The notes beneath the pieces were generated by a model that had not been told where the DNA came from, ran no database searches, and saw only the letters and a program-made list of their open reading frames with translations. This document shows positions 1 through 6,417 of a DNA stretch of 48,165 nt, piece by piece; position 1 is the first letter of the stretch; each line of letters begins with the position of its first letter. Source of the stretch: Patescibacteria group bacterium (lineage in GTDB: Bacteria; Patescibacteriota; Patescibacteriia; Magasanikbacterales; UBA922); NCBI GenBank assembly GCA_028687045.1, contig JAQUAW010000006.1, positions 1-48,165 of the forward strand, in the 5' to 3' direction. A program made the position numbers and the translations under genes.

Positions 1-33
1 TCGTCGTATTCTCGACTCGGGATGATAGCGCCT

Positions 34-1326
34 ATGCGTCAAAGCCTCGACCTTCACATCCACTCCAAATATTCTCGTGCTTGCTCGAAGAGTTTAGAAT
101 TGCCTTTGATTGCGAAGACTTGTGAAACCAAAGGAATAGATATAGTCACTACTTCAGACTTCACTCATCCGAAGTGGTTTGCGCATATGAAGGATTGTTT
201 GGTGGAGGATACGGAAGGAGTTTATAAATTAAAGACCTCACCCGCTGGGACTGCGTCGTCCCAGTCGACCTCTCCTAATAGGAGAGGTTATGACGTTGCT
301 TCTAAGACGCGCTTTATAGTTGGGACGGAAATTGCTTCTATCAAAAAACACAAAGGTAAAACACGTAGAATTCATTTGCTTATTTTTGCACCAAGTATTG
401 AAGTGGCTGAAAAATTTAATAATAAATTGAATAAAATGGGTTTCAATTTGAAATCTGATGGTCGTCCTATTTTGGGTTTGACTTCCAAACAGATTTTGGA
501 ACTCATGCTTGAGACCGATGAACGCATGATGATGATTCCGGCGCATGCCTGGACACCATGGTTTGGTATTTTTGGTAGCAAAGGTGGTTATGATTCTTTG
601 CAAGACGCATTTGAAGAATTGACACCTTATGTACGGGCCGTAGAGACGGGTCTGTCGAGCGATCCACTCATGAACTGGAGGTTGTCAAGTTTGGATAATA
701 TCACGCTCATATCAAATTCTGATGCGCACAGTAATGCCAAACTAGGTAGGGAAGCAAATGTTTTTGATTTTAAATCAGAAAAAGAAATTACTTATACAGA
801 AATAAAAAGAATTATTGATGAACAAGATAGAAAAAAATTTATTTCGACGATAGAATTTTTTCCAGAAGAAGGAAAGTATCATTATGATGGACATATGTCT
901 TGTAATTTTTCTTGTGCGCCAGAAGAAACAAAAAAATTGAAAGGGCTTTGTCCTAAGTGTGGTAAGAAATTAATTATTGGAGTAGAGAATAGAGTACATG
1001 AATTGGCGGATAGAAGTATTGAAGAAGCGCGTGACGCTGGTAAAAGAAAAATTCCTTACCAAAGTATTGTACCTTTGGTAGAAATTTTGGCAGATGTTTT
1101 TGCTTGTGGTGTAAATACCAAAAAAGTTAGTGACGTTTACGAAAAATTATTACAGAATTTTCATAATGAATTTTTTATTTTACTTGAAGCTGACCTTTCG
1201 CAGATTGCGAAAGTAACTAGCAAAGATATTGCTGAAGCTATTTCACGTGTTCGTAGTGGGAATATTTTTGTGAAGCCGGGGTTTGATGGTGTTTTTGGTG
1301 TGGTGAAGGTTTTTAAAAATAGATAA
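34..1326 (+). CDS. Endonuclease Q-like PHP-domain DNA repair nuclease
   Basis: The protein begins with a PHP-type metal site (DLHIHSKYSRA, then TSDFTHPKWF, HAWTPWFG and SNSDAHS), which binds two or three metals for phosphodiester hydrolysis. A zinc-finger stretch follows near residues 290-315 (CNFSC...CPKCGKK), then a helical tail. This order (PHP, Zn finger, C-terminal domain) is that of EndoQ, which nicks DNA 5' of deaminated bases; that role is inferred. I chose the ATG at 34 because family members start right before DLHIHS. An in-frame ATG at 22 exists, and the frame is open to the window edge, so a longer protein cannot be excluded. Residues about 70-88 (TSPAGTASSQSTSPNRRGYD) are encoded by two palindromes and look like an in-frame insertion in a loop between PHP motifs. 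Confidence 0.82.
   Translation: MRQSLDLHIHSKYSRACSKSLELPLIAKTCETKGIDIVTTSDFTHPKWFAHMKDCLVEDTEGVYKLKTSPAGTASSQSTSPNRRGYDVASKTRFIVGTEIASIKKHKGKTRRIHLLIFAPSIEVAEKFNNKLNKMGFNLKSDGRPILGLTSKQILELMLETDERMMMIPAHAWTPWFGIFGSKGGYDSLQDAFEELTPYVRAVETGLSSDPLMNWRLSSLDNITLISNSDAHSNAKLGREANVFDFKSEKEITYTEIKRIIDEQDRKKFISTIEFFPEEGKYHYDGHMSCNFSCAPEETKKLKGLCPKCGKKLIIGVENRVHELADRSIEEARDAGKRKIPYQSIVPLVEILADVFACGVNTKKVSDVYEKLLQNFHNEFFILLEADLSQIAKVTSKDIAEAISRVRSGNIFVKPGFDGVFGVVKVFKNR
245..288 (+). repeat. Two adjacent palindromes inserted in frame in the EndoQ-like gene
   Basis: Positions 245-251 (CTGGGAC) pair with 258-264 (GTCCCAG), and 268-275 (ACCTCTCC) pair with 281-288 (GGAGAGGT) around a TAATA loop. The stretch is GC-rich compared with its surroundings and encodes Ser/Pro/Arg/Gly-rich residues between conserved PHP motifs. 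It resembles palindromic elements that spread into reading frames, as described for Rickettsia. Confidence 0.75.
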
Positions 1327-1350
1327 TTGGAATAGGAAATGTTATTTTAA

Positions 1351-1385
1351 GAGGAATGTGGAATGAGGAAAGAGGAATGAACAAT
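1351..1385. repeat. Heptamer tandem repeat, unit GAGGAAT
   Basis: Five successive 7-base units read GAGGAAT, GTGGAAT, GAGGAAA, GAGGAAT and GAACAAT, just after the EndoQ-like gene. The unit is close to the GGGGAAC heptamer inside valS (37037-37071). Confidence 0.7.
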
Positions 1386-1430
1386 GAAAAAGAAAAATTT
1401 TGGATGAATAAATTATACATAAAAAACAAA

Positions 1431-1459
1431 AACACTCTCTAGATGAGAGTGTTTTTTTA
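1431..1459. terminator. Bidirectional rho-independent terminator
   Basis: AACACTCTC (1431-1439) pairs perfectly with GAGAGTGTT (1445-1453) over a 5-base loop. T runs flank it on both strands, as fits its place between the convergent EndoQ-like and histone-like genes. Confidence 0.85.
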
Positions 1460-1474
1460 TTGATAAGAAAAATA

Positions 1475-1648
1475 TTATTTTTTCTTAGCAGCTTTACGTT
1501 TAGCTGGTTTCTTAGCAACTTTTTTCTTAGCTACTTTTTTAACCGCTTTTTTAGCAACTTTTTTCTTAGTAGCTGGTTTCTTTTTAGCAACTACTTTTTT
1601 CTTAGCTACTGGTTTACGTTTAGCTGGTGATTTCTTTTTTGCTGGCAT
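1475..1648 (-). CDS. Lys/Ala-rich histone H1/Hc1-like DNA-binding peptide
   Basis: The product is about 57 residues made almost only of K, A, V, P and R in repeats such as KKVAKKPAKRKAAKKK, like the tails of histone H1 and the small chlamydial/bacterial H1-like proteins that coat DNA. It has no globular domain, so nucleoid binding is inferred from composition. The ATG at 1648 is preferred over an in-frame GTG at 1657 because a strong AAGGGGG Shine-Dalgarno sequence lies 8 bases before that ATG, one of the best ribosome sites in the window and a sign of high expression. The mRNA leader holds two hairpins (1705-1769). It ends in the bidirectional terminator at 1431-1459. Confidence 0.8.
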   Translation of the reverse strand: MPAKKKSPAKRKPVAKKKVVAKKKPATKKKVAKKAVKKVAKKKVAKKPAKRKAAKKK

Positions 1649-1704
1649 AAATTTCACCCCCTTCTTTTATTTAGTTATTTGATGTTCACTTTGACGTGAC
1701 CATG

Positions 1705-1769
1705 GTACACACCAAAATAATTTTTGTGTACATCTTTTAAGATTTTACATGACAAGCATCGATGTAAAA
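1705..1769 (-). promoter_or_regulatory. Two hairpins in the leader of the histone-like gene
   Basis: GTACACA (1705-1711) pairs with TGTGTAC (1725-1731), and TTTTACAT (1743-1750) pairs with ATGTAAAA (1762-1769). Both would lie in the 5' leader of the minus-strand histone-like mRNA, about 60-120 bases before its start. No convincing promoter was seen. A regulatory role is only a suggestion. Confidence 0.4.
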
Positions 1770-2005
1770 ACTTTTTATATTTTTTTGAAAAAAAATATTA
1801 CGACCTTTCATATGATAAGTATAATTTGTTTTGCTATTTTTTGAAATAGATTTTTTAAAAAAACTGTGTATAACTTTTTTATTTTTTATTTTGAATATTT
1901 TTTTTAATAAATAAAAAATTATTTTTATAAATATTTTTATATAGTATAATATTGTTGTAATACATAATTTTTTTGTATGTGCTAGGTAATTTATTTAAAA
2001 TAAAA
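1770..2005. other. Extremely AT-rich gap with no gene
   Basis: This part of the 1658-2056 gap is almost all A and T, with long A and T runs and several TATAAT-like strings (for example 1945-1950) that are expected by chance in such sequence. I see no open frame, tRNA or long repeat in it. Confidence 0.5.
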
Positions 2006-2036
2006 AAATCATCAACAGTGTTGATGATTTTTTTTT
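2006..2036. terminator. Rho-independent terminator after the HD gene
   Basis: AAATCATCAAC (2006-2016) pairs with GTTGATGATTT (2020-2030) in a perfect 11-base stem with a 3-base loop. A/T runs on both sides let it work in either direction; it most likely ends the minus-strand HD-domain gene. Confidence 0.85.
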
Positions 2037-2056
2037 AGATATTTTAAAGTTTTATT

Positions 2057-2797
2057 TTAATTTGATGTAGCATAGCTAATGCTGTTCATCTCGATGACGT
2101 TGTTTAATCTATTTTCAAGTTGGAACATAGTTTTTTCCAACCATTCTTTTCCAAAATTTTCTACATGCCACAAATAAATTTCTGTTTGTGAAAGCCAAGC
2201 AATAAAATTTTTGATAGTCTCTTCAATATATATTCTAGCTTCAATAGTTTTCATTTCCAAAATATTGGTATGAAGATTGAACCAGATCAATGTGCGGAAT
2301 TTTCGTAAATTGGCTTTGGACATCTGAGCTAAGTGTCCAGCTTCATAAAAACGTTGGATATTTAGGACATCCATCATGTCGGCGTCTTTTAGTAGATTCA
2401 AAAGTATTTTGGTTCTTTTGTCAGCAAAAATTTTTGTCATAAATTTGCCTGTCATCATACCACTACACATGAGTATAAAAAAAGTTTTCATCATGACACT
2501 ACTTACTACACGATAGCGAACAGCATAGAAAAGTAAGGCAAAGGCTGATAAGTTGTCATCAAAAAATGCCATCCAAATCATAGAAGGTCTATTTGATAAA
2601 GCGCGACTAGCATCATGCCACCAGGCAGCTAGTTCTAGGGCATCTCTTTCTTTTTGACTTAGTTTGATATTTTGTGAAATTTTTTTTGTGTTTTCAACTA
2701 CTCTTTCAACGTGGCGCAAATCATGAAGAGGATCAAAAGAATGGCTCATTTGTTTTTGAGCTTCGGCTATAAGTGGTTTGATACTGTTTGTGAACAT
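2057..2797 (-). CDS. HD-domain phosphohydrolase-like protein
   Basis: The N-terminal half carries the HD metal-site signature: His in HDLRHVERV (about residue 28), the HD pair in WWHDASRAL (about residue 62), and a later Asp in LKDADMMDVL. HD proteins hydrolyse phosphoester bonds in nucleotides or related molecules; the substrate here is unknown. A hydrophobic stretch near residues 80-115 (LLFYAVRYRVV... FFILMCSGMM) is unusual for a soluble HD enzyme and could be a membrane contact. The gene follows the tRNA-Ile locus on the same strand and ends in the terminator at 2006-2036. A TGN-TATAAT box at 2853-2858 would give it its own leader of about 50 bases. Confidence 0.75.
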   Translation of the reverse strand: MFTNSIKPLIAEAQKQMSHSFDPLHDLRHVERVVENTKKISQNIKLSQKERDALELAAWWHDASRALSNRPSMIWMAFFDDNLSAFALLFYAVRYRVVSSVMMKTFFILMCSGMMTGKFMTKIFADKRTKILLNLLKDADMMDVLNIQRFYEAGHLAQMSKANLRKFRTLIWFNLHTNILEMKTIEARIYIEETIKNFIAWLSQTEIYLWHVENFGKEWLEKTMFQLENRLNNVIEMNSISYATSN

Positions 2798-2852
2798 AAA
2801 TATTTTTTGTAGATGAAATGTTTATTTTTTACAATATAAGATTTACATTCCT

Positions 2853-2861
2853 ATTATAACA
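2853..2861 (-). promoter_or_regulatory. Extended -10 promoter for the HD gene
   Basis: On the minus strand TGT precedes TATAAT (plus 2853-2858), an extended -10 element about 55 bases before the HD-domain start. No good -35 is visible. Confidence 0.45.
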
Positions 2862-2890
2862 TTTTTTGCTGTTTTTTTGTATTCCTCATT

Positions 2891-2995
2891 CCTACTTTCG
2901 TAGGTTAGGATGGACTTCCTGCCTGTCGGCAGACAGAGAACTATCAACCCCAACGTTATATCCCGATGTTATCGGGACTAACTACTGAGCTATTT
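2891..2995 (-). pseudogene. Decayed tRNA-Ile copy A with two palindromic inserts
   Basis: Read on the minus strand, this repeats parts of the intact tRNA at 3027-3100: AGCTC, the TATAACGTTGGGG anticodon-arm half, the T-arm start, CCATCCTA and the following CCTAC-GAAA-GTAGG hairpin. The D-stem/anticodon 5' half is replaced by the palindrome TCCCGATGTTATCGGGA (2961-2977). The T arm is split by a second palindromic stretch (about 2918-2937, CTGCC...GGCAG). The 5' acceptor half is lost. It cannot fold as a tRNA. Confidence 0.75.
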
Positions 2996-3026
2996 TATTA
3001 AGTTTGATTTTGTATTCCTACTTTCG

Positions 3027-3100
3027 TAGGCTAGGATGGACTTGAACCATCGACCCCAACGTTATAAGCGTTGTGCTCTAACCAACTGAGCTACTAGCCC
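3027..3100 (-). tRNA. tRNA-Ile (anticodon UAU)
   Basis: The minus strand folds as a 74-base tRNA: acceptor GGGCTAG/CTAGCCT (one G-U pair at the end), D stem GCTC/GAGC, anticodon stem CAACG/CGTTG with loop CTTATAA, variable GGGTC, T stem GATGG/CCATC with loop TTCAAGT, and discriminator A. The anticodon UAU reads AUA; most bacteria read AUA with a lysidine-modified CAU tRNA, so a genome-encoded UAU anticodon is a minor but real feature. CCA is not encoded. A CCTAC-GAAA-GTAGG hairpin with a GNRA-type loop overlaps the 3' end. Confidence 0.92.
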
Positions 3101-3116
3101 TAATAAAATAAAACTA

Positions 3117-3183
3117 ACTTTTGAACTATTAACCCAACGTTATATCCCGATGTATCGGGACTAACAACTGAGCTACTAGCCCT
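3117..3183 (-). pseudogene. Decayed tRNA-Ile copy B with palindromic insert
   Basis: The minus strand begins like the intact tRNA (GGGCTAGTAGCTCAGTTG-TTAG). The D-stem 3' half and anticodon-stem 5' half are then replaced by the palindrome TCCCGATACATCGGGA (3145-3160). TATAACGTTGGG and a degenerate T arm follow, and the acceptor 3' half is missing. Confidence 0.75.
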
Positions 3184-3188
3184 CTTAA

Positions 3189-3254
3189 TTGAACCATCGA
3201 CCCCAACGTTATATCCCGATGTTATCGGGACTAACCTGCTTGAGCTATTGGCCC
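3189..3254 (-). pseudogene. Decayed tRNA-Ile copy C with palindromic insert
   Basis: The minus strand reads GGGCCAATAGCTCAAG...GGTTAG, then the palindrome TCCCGATAACATCGGGA (3214-3230), then TATAACGTTGGGGTCGATGGTTCAA. The break points match copies A and B. The acceptor 3' half is missing. It is the first element after the promoter at 3284-3312. Confidence 0.75.
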
Positions 3255-3283
3255 TTTATTTTTTCAAGAAAATTAACAAATAG

Positions 3284-3312
3284 ATTATAGCAGAATACCC
3301 TTGATTTTTCAA
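3284..3312 (-). promoter_or_regulatory. Near-consensus promoter of the tRNA locus
   Basis: Minus-strand TTGAAA (plus 3307-3312), a 17-base spacer and TATAAT (plus 3284-3289). Transcription would start near 3277 and run through tRNA copies C and B into the intact tRNA-Ile. Its -35 abuts the -35 of the divergent promoter at 3301-3329. Confidence 0.8.
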
Positions 3313-3329
3313 GTCTAATAGGGTATAAT
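3301..3329 (+). promoter_or_regulatory. Promoter of the pseudouridine synthase operon
   Basis: TTGATT (3301-3306), a 17-base spacer and TATAAT (3324-3329). The start codon at 3340 lies only about 4 bases after the expected transcription start, so the mRNA should be nearly leaderless. Confidence 0.8.
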
Positions 3330-3339
3330 CGTTCTACCT

Positions 3340-4320
3340 ATGAAAAATACTAAAAATACACAAATTTATCAAGTACCAGAAGAAGCTCGTCATGATCGTC
3401 TGGATGTTTTTTTGGCTCTACAAATGGGAATTAGTCGTTCCCAAGTACAGAAGCTTATTAGTTCAAATCAAGTAAAAATGGACGGTAGAGAACCTAAGAA
3501 ATCTGGCGAAAGATTGACTTCTGCCAAACAAATAGAGGTACAAATTGAAAATTTAGAAAAAAAAGCTAGTGAAAAAAAGGCTAAAGCTAAAAAATTACCA
3601 AAATTGGATGTTGTAGCTGAAACTGATGAATATATTATTGTAAATAAACAATCTGGAATTTTGGTTCATCCGACACAGGCTGGAGAGATAAATACCTTGG
3701 TAAATATGCTTTTGGCTAAATATCCAGAAATAAAAGATGTTGGTGAAGCAGAAGTCAGACCTGGTATTGTGCATCGTCTAGATAGAGAAGCTTCTGGTTT
3801 GTTGGTTGTCGCACGTACACAAAAAAGTTTTGAAAATCTAAAACAACAATTCAAAGATAGAGATGTAGACAAAATATATAGTGTGCTTGTTTATGGACAT
3901 TTGCCACAAGATCATGGTCAAATAGATTTTGAGATTGACAGGGGTGGCGATGGACGTATGGTTTCTCGACCTAAGATTGATAAAATGAAATTAAGGAATG
4001 TCTCAAAAATTCAAGATGGCAAGGAAGCTTTGACTGAATATTGGGTAGAAAAAACATTTAAGAGATTTACTTTGTTAAAAATAAAAATCCATAGTGGACG
4101 TACTCACCAAATTCGTGTGCATATGTTTGCGCTAGGTTGTCCTGTTGTTGGTGACAATCTTTATTTCAACAAAAAATTGCAAAAGAAGAGTGAGCAAGAA
4201 TTAAATAGATTATTTTTGCATGCCAAGCATTTGGAATTTACTGATTTGCAAGGTGTGCGTGTAAGTTTTGACAAAAATATTCCAAAAGTTTTGAAAGATT
4301 ATTTGGAGAGTTTAGTATAA
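3340..4320 (+). CDS. RluA/RluD-family 23S rRNA pseudouridine synthase
   Basis: An N-terminal S4 RNA-binding domain (about residues 12-70, RLDVFLALQMGISRSQVQKLI) is followed by the RluA catalytic domain, with the catalytic Asp in HRLDREASGLLVVAR and the later RTHQIRVHMFALGCPVVGD motif. Such enzymes turn uridines of rRNA into pseudouridine; which uridine cannot be read from sequence. A Lys-rich insert (about residues 70-90) links the domains. At 326 residues the length is normal. It heads a group with the guanylate-kinase-like gene (8-base gap) and L19, which suits a translation/growth operon. Confidence 0.9.
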   Translation: MKNTKNTQIYQVPEEARHDRLDVFLALQMGISRSQVQKLISSNQVKMDGREPKKSGERLTSAKQIEVQIENLEKKASEKKAKAKKLPKLDVVAETDEYIIVNKQSGILVHPTQAGEINTLVNMLLAKYPEIKDVGEAEVRPGIVHRLDREASGLLVVARTQKSFENLKQQFKDRDVDKIYSVLVYGHLPQDHGQIDFEIDRGGDGRMVSRPKIDKMKLRNVSKIQDGKEALTEYWVEKTFKRFTLLKIKIHSGRTHQIRVHMFALGCPVVGDNLYFNKKLQKKSEQELNRLFLHAKHLEFTDLQGVRVSFDKNIPKVLKDYLESLV

Positions 4321-4328
4321 GAAAAAAT

Positions 4329-4919
4329 ATGGACAAACTTTACCCTATTATCATCATCTCTGGTCCTTCTGGAGCAGGGGAAGACAGTATTATAAATGCG
4401 TTAAAGGAGAGACTGGATATAGAGAGAGTGCTCACGACTACTACTAGAGAAAAAAGGCCAGAAGAGAGTGAAGGTAATCCTTATTATTTTTTGACTAAAG
4501 ATAAATTTGAAGATTTGTTGGCAGAGGACAAAATGTTTGAACATGCAATTCAGTACGACAATTATTACGGTGTGACCAAAGAGGAAATAAAGAGGGTGAG
4601 AAATAGTGGAAAAGTAGGTGTTCTAAAGTTGGATCTGCAAGGTATTCAAACTTTACAAAAGAGAGGTGACAAGGGCTTCATCAGTATATTTGTGTCGGCT
4701 CCTGTAGAACAACTGGAAAAGAGGGTAAGAAATAGAGATGGTAGGAGTGAAGAATATATTCAAGATAGAATGGAATACGCTAAAAAATGGCTAAAATATA
4801 AGGATATCTATGATTACCAGGTAGAAAACCTGGATGGAAAATTGGACAAAGCTATAGAGGAGACAGAAGCTATCATCAACAACGTTTTGTCTCTTGACAA
4901 AAAGGGCTTTATTGTGTAG
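4329..4919 (+). CDS. gmk: Guanylate kinase-like protein with altered P-loop
   Basis: The family is clear from the P-loop region (SGPSGAG), TTTTREKRPEESEGNPYYF (GMP-binding, Arg and Tyr residues), YYGVTKEEI and the LDLQG motif. The enzyme normally phosphorylates GMP to GDP with ATP. In the P-loop the invariant Lys of GxxGxGKS/T is Glu here (GPSGAGEDS, Glu18), so normal ATP phosphate binding is in doubt. Either a nearby Lys/Arg compensates, or this is a divergent paralogue. Length (196 aa) is normal and the rest of the fold looks intact. It sits 8 bases after the pseudouridine synthase gene. Confidence 0.8.
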   Translation: MDKLYPIIIISGPSGAGEDSIINALKERLDIERVLTTTTREKRPEESEGNPYYFLTKDKFEDLLAEDKMFEHAIQYDNYYGVTKEEIKRVRNSGKVGVLKLDLQGIQTLQKRGDKGFISIFVSAPVEQLEKRVRNRDGRSEEYIQDRMEYAKKWLKYKDIYDYQVENLDGKLDKAIEETEAIINNVLSLDKKGFIV

Positions 4920-5004
4920 AATATCTCCGTTATTACAAACTTAAACTTTTATAAATCTCGCATGTTGGGGTAATCAACTACCAACCTCTCGTAATTCAAA
5001 AAAT

Positions 5005-5397
5005 ATGTCAAAAGAAATCAAAGACATCAGAGATGAAGTACAGTCAGGTATGATTGTCAGAGTTCATCAAAAAATCAAAGAAACTAATACTAAAGGTGAA
5101 GAAAAAGAACGTATTCAACTTTATGAAGGAATCGTACTTGCTGTAAAACATGGTTCAGAAGCTGGTGCTACAATGACTGTTCGCAAAGTGTCTGAAGGTA
5201 TCGGTGTTGAGAAAATTTTTCCATTACATTCCCCAGTAGTAGACAAAGTCGAGCTTGTTCGCAAAATGAAAGTAACAAAATCTCGTCCTTACTACTTACG
5301 TACTTACAAAAAGAAATTGAAAGAAGTAAAGGAAGAAAAGACTGTTGCTAAGAAAGAAGTTAAAAAAGAAGAAGTAAAAGAAGAAGTTGCTAAATAA
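5005..5397 (+). CDS. rplS: 50S ribosomal protein L19
   Basis: The residues IQLYEGIVLAVKHG, TMTVRKVSEGIGVEKIFPLHSPVVDKVELVRK and RPYYLR are those of L19, which sits at the 30S-50S interface. The C-terminus adds about 25 Lys/Glu-rich residues (KEEKTVAKKEVKKEEVKEEVAK) beyond the usual end, a common low-complexity tail type in this lineage. The 85-base gap after gmk has a short possible hairpin (GTTGG...CCAAC, about 4963-4984), which could be a leader; support is weak. A strong terminator follows at 5432. Confidence 0.95.
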   Translation: MSKEIKDIRDEVQSGMIVRVHQKIKETNTKGEEKERIQLYEGIVLAVKHGSEAGATMTVRKVSEGIGVEKIFPLHSPVVDKVELVRKMKVTKSRPYYLRTYKKKLKEVKEEKTVAKKEVKKEEVKEEVAK

Positions 5398-5414
5398 GAT
5401 TTTTAGAAATCTTG

Positions 5415-5429
5415 TCCGCCTTGGGCGGA
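5415..5429. repeat. 15-base palindromic element TCCGCCTTGGGCGGA
   Basis: TCCGCC pairs with GGCGGA over TTG. It is the exact reverse complement of the copy inside pyrD (43736-43750), and one base from the copy at 12815-12829. It is GC-rich in AT-rich DNA. Confidence 0.75.
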
Positions 5430-5431
5430 TT

Positions 5432-5465
5432 AAAAGACCACTTGAGAAAGTGGTCTTTTTGTTTT
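5432..5465 (+). terminator. Rho-independent terminator after rplS
   Basis: AAAAGACCACTT (5432-5443) pairs with AAGTGGTCTTTT (5448-5459) over a GAGA loop, followed by T-rich sequence. Confidence 0.9.
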
Positions 5466-5489
5466 TGTTTTCTTTTTTGGGAGACCTAT

Positions 5490-5520
5490 TTTAACGATTT
5501 TCTTAGTAATAATCGTTAAA
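5490..5520. repeat. 10-base inverted repeat between convergent genes
   Basis: TTTAACGATT (5490-5499) pairs perfectly with AATCGTTAAA (5511-5520). There is no clear T run on either strand, so it is not a textbook terminator, though its place after two convergent genes suggests an RNA-end role. Confidence 0.55.
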
Positions 5521-5569
5521 AAGTAGAAAAAAGTGGTGTTTTTCACGATTTTTACTTAGGTGTATATTA

Positions 5570-6355
5570 TTAAAATGGAATATCTTCTATTGATATATCA
5601 TTTTTCATATTGCTAGGCTTTGAAGGATAATCTCTTGGCTCAGGAGCTGGTAATATTGTTGTTGGTAACATCATATTTTCATATCTATCCTCATCATCTA
5701 CACTATTGTCGCAATTACAATCATCATCTTCATCATCTTCCCAAAATGTACTATCTTCTCCATCAAAATGTATATGATCAAATAAGTCTTCAGGAACTTG
5801 TTTGTATTTTTTGAGTTTGATAGCTTCGTGTGCAGTTTTTATCCAAGCACTGGTATATTCAATTTCATCGGTAAGTTCAGCAAGACGCATTCTCACTGTT
5901 GTATAATAATCTTCGCTAAAATTGTACTTCCATTCCTCCTGTTCTTTTTTTGTTGCTGTCTTGATCATACGTTTGTGGATGTCTCTTTCAACGTCCATTT
6001 TGGATAATTCAAAACGTGCTGCACCTGCTTTGTCCATTCTATCCCAAAGTCGGCGTTCTTTTTGAATAATCATTTTTGCTGTCAAAAAATCTTTTTCTTC
6101 TTGTTTGCTATTTGGACTATAGTAAAAAAAGAGGGCTTCATCATAAGCAATTTTAGCATATTCACGAAGTTCTTTGCTTGGCTCTCTGACAATAAAATCT
6201 TCCAACTTCTCGATGCTTTCAGCTGTCCCGGCGTGTGCCCACTTTTGCAGTTGTGAAAATAGTAAGTCTGAGATAGATGTTGGTACTTTTTCCTTTTTTT
6301 GTTTTTTATGTTTAGATTGAGGAGCAGCTGTTTTGGCTGATTGTTTTTTAGGCAT
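5570..6355 (-). CDS. Unknown protein with basic head and acidic tail
   Basis: I do not recognise a family. The 261-residue product starts with a Lys/Ala/Gln-rich basic stretch (residues 1-25). A helix-rich middle with many Trp, Arg and Glu residues follows (about 30-190, for example ERRLWDRMDKAGAARFELSKMDVERDIHKRM). Then comes a very acidic segment (about 200-225, WEDDEDDDCNCDNSVDDEDRYEN) and a Pro-rich end with DISIEDIPF, which resembles the short acidic tail ending in PF of single-strand DNA-binding proteins. No signal peptide or membrane segment is seen. It has its own promoter (6389-6417) and the ORF is clean, so I consider it a real gene. Confidence 0.7.
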   Translation of the reverse strand: MPKKQSAKTAAPQSKHKKQKKEKVPTSISDLLFSQLQKWAHAGTAESIEKLEDFIVREPSKELREYAKIAYDEALFFYYSPNSKQEEKDFLTAKMIIQKERRLWDRMDKAGAARFELSKMDVERDIHKRMIKTATKKEQEEWKYNFSEDYYTTVRMRLAELTDEIEYTSAWIKTAHEAIKLKKYKQVPEDLFDHIHFDGEDSTFWEDDEDDDCNCDNSVDDEDRYENMMLPTTILPAPEPRDYPSKPSNMKNDISIEDIPF

Positions 6356-6388
6356 AGATAAAATTAGTTAAATATAAATATAGTTTTA

Positions 6389-6417
6389 TTTTAATTTTAT
6401 TTACAGTTTCTGTCAAT
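6389..6417 (-). promoter_or_regulatory. Promoter of the acidic-tail gene
   Basis: Minus-strand TTGACA (plus 6412-6417), 17-base spacer, TAAAAT (plus 6389-6394). The expected start lies near 6382, about 27 bases before the ATG. Confidence 0.7.

Noticed and set aside
3117-3254. Copies B and C as functional tRNAs of unusual shape
   Set aside because: The D stem has no 3' half, the anticodon stem has no 5' half and the acceptor 3' strand is missing, so no cloverleaf can form.
4920-5004. Ribosomal-protein leader for L19
   Set aside because: Only a 5-base-pair hairpin is visible; not enough to call a known leader class.
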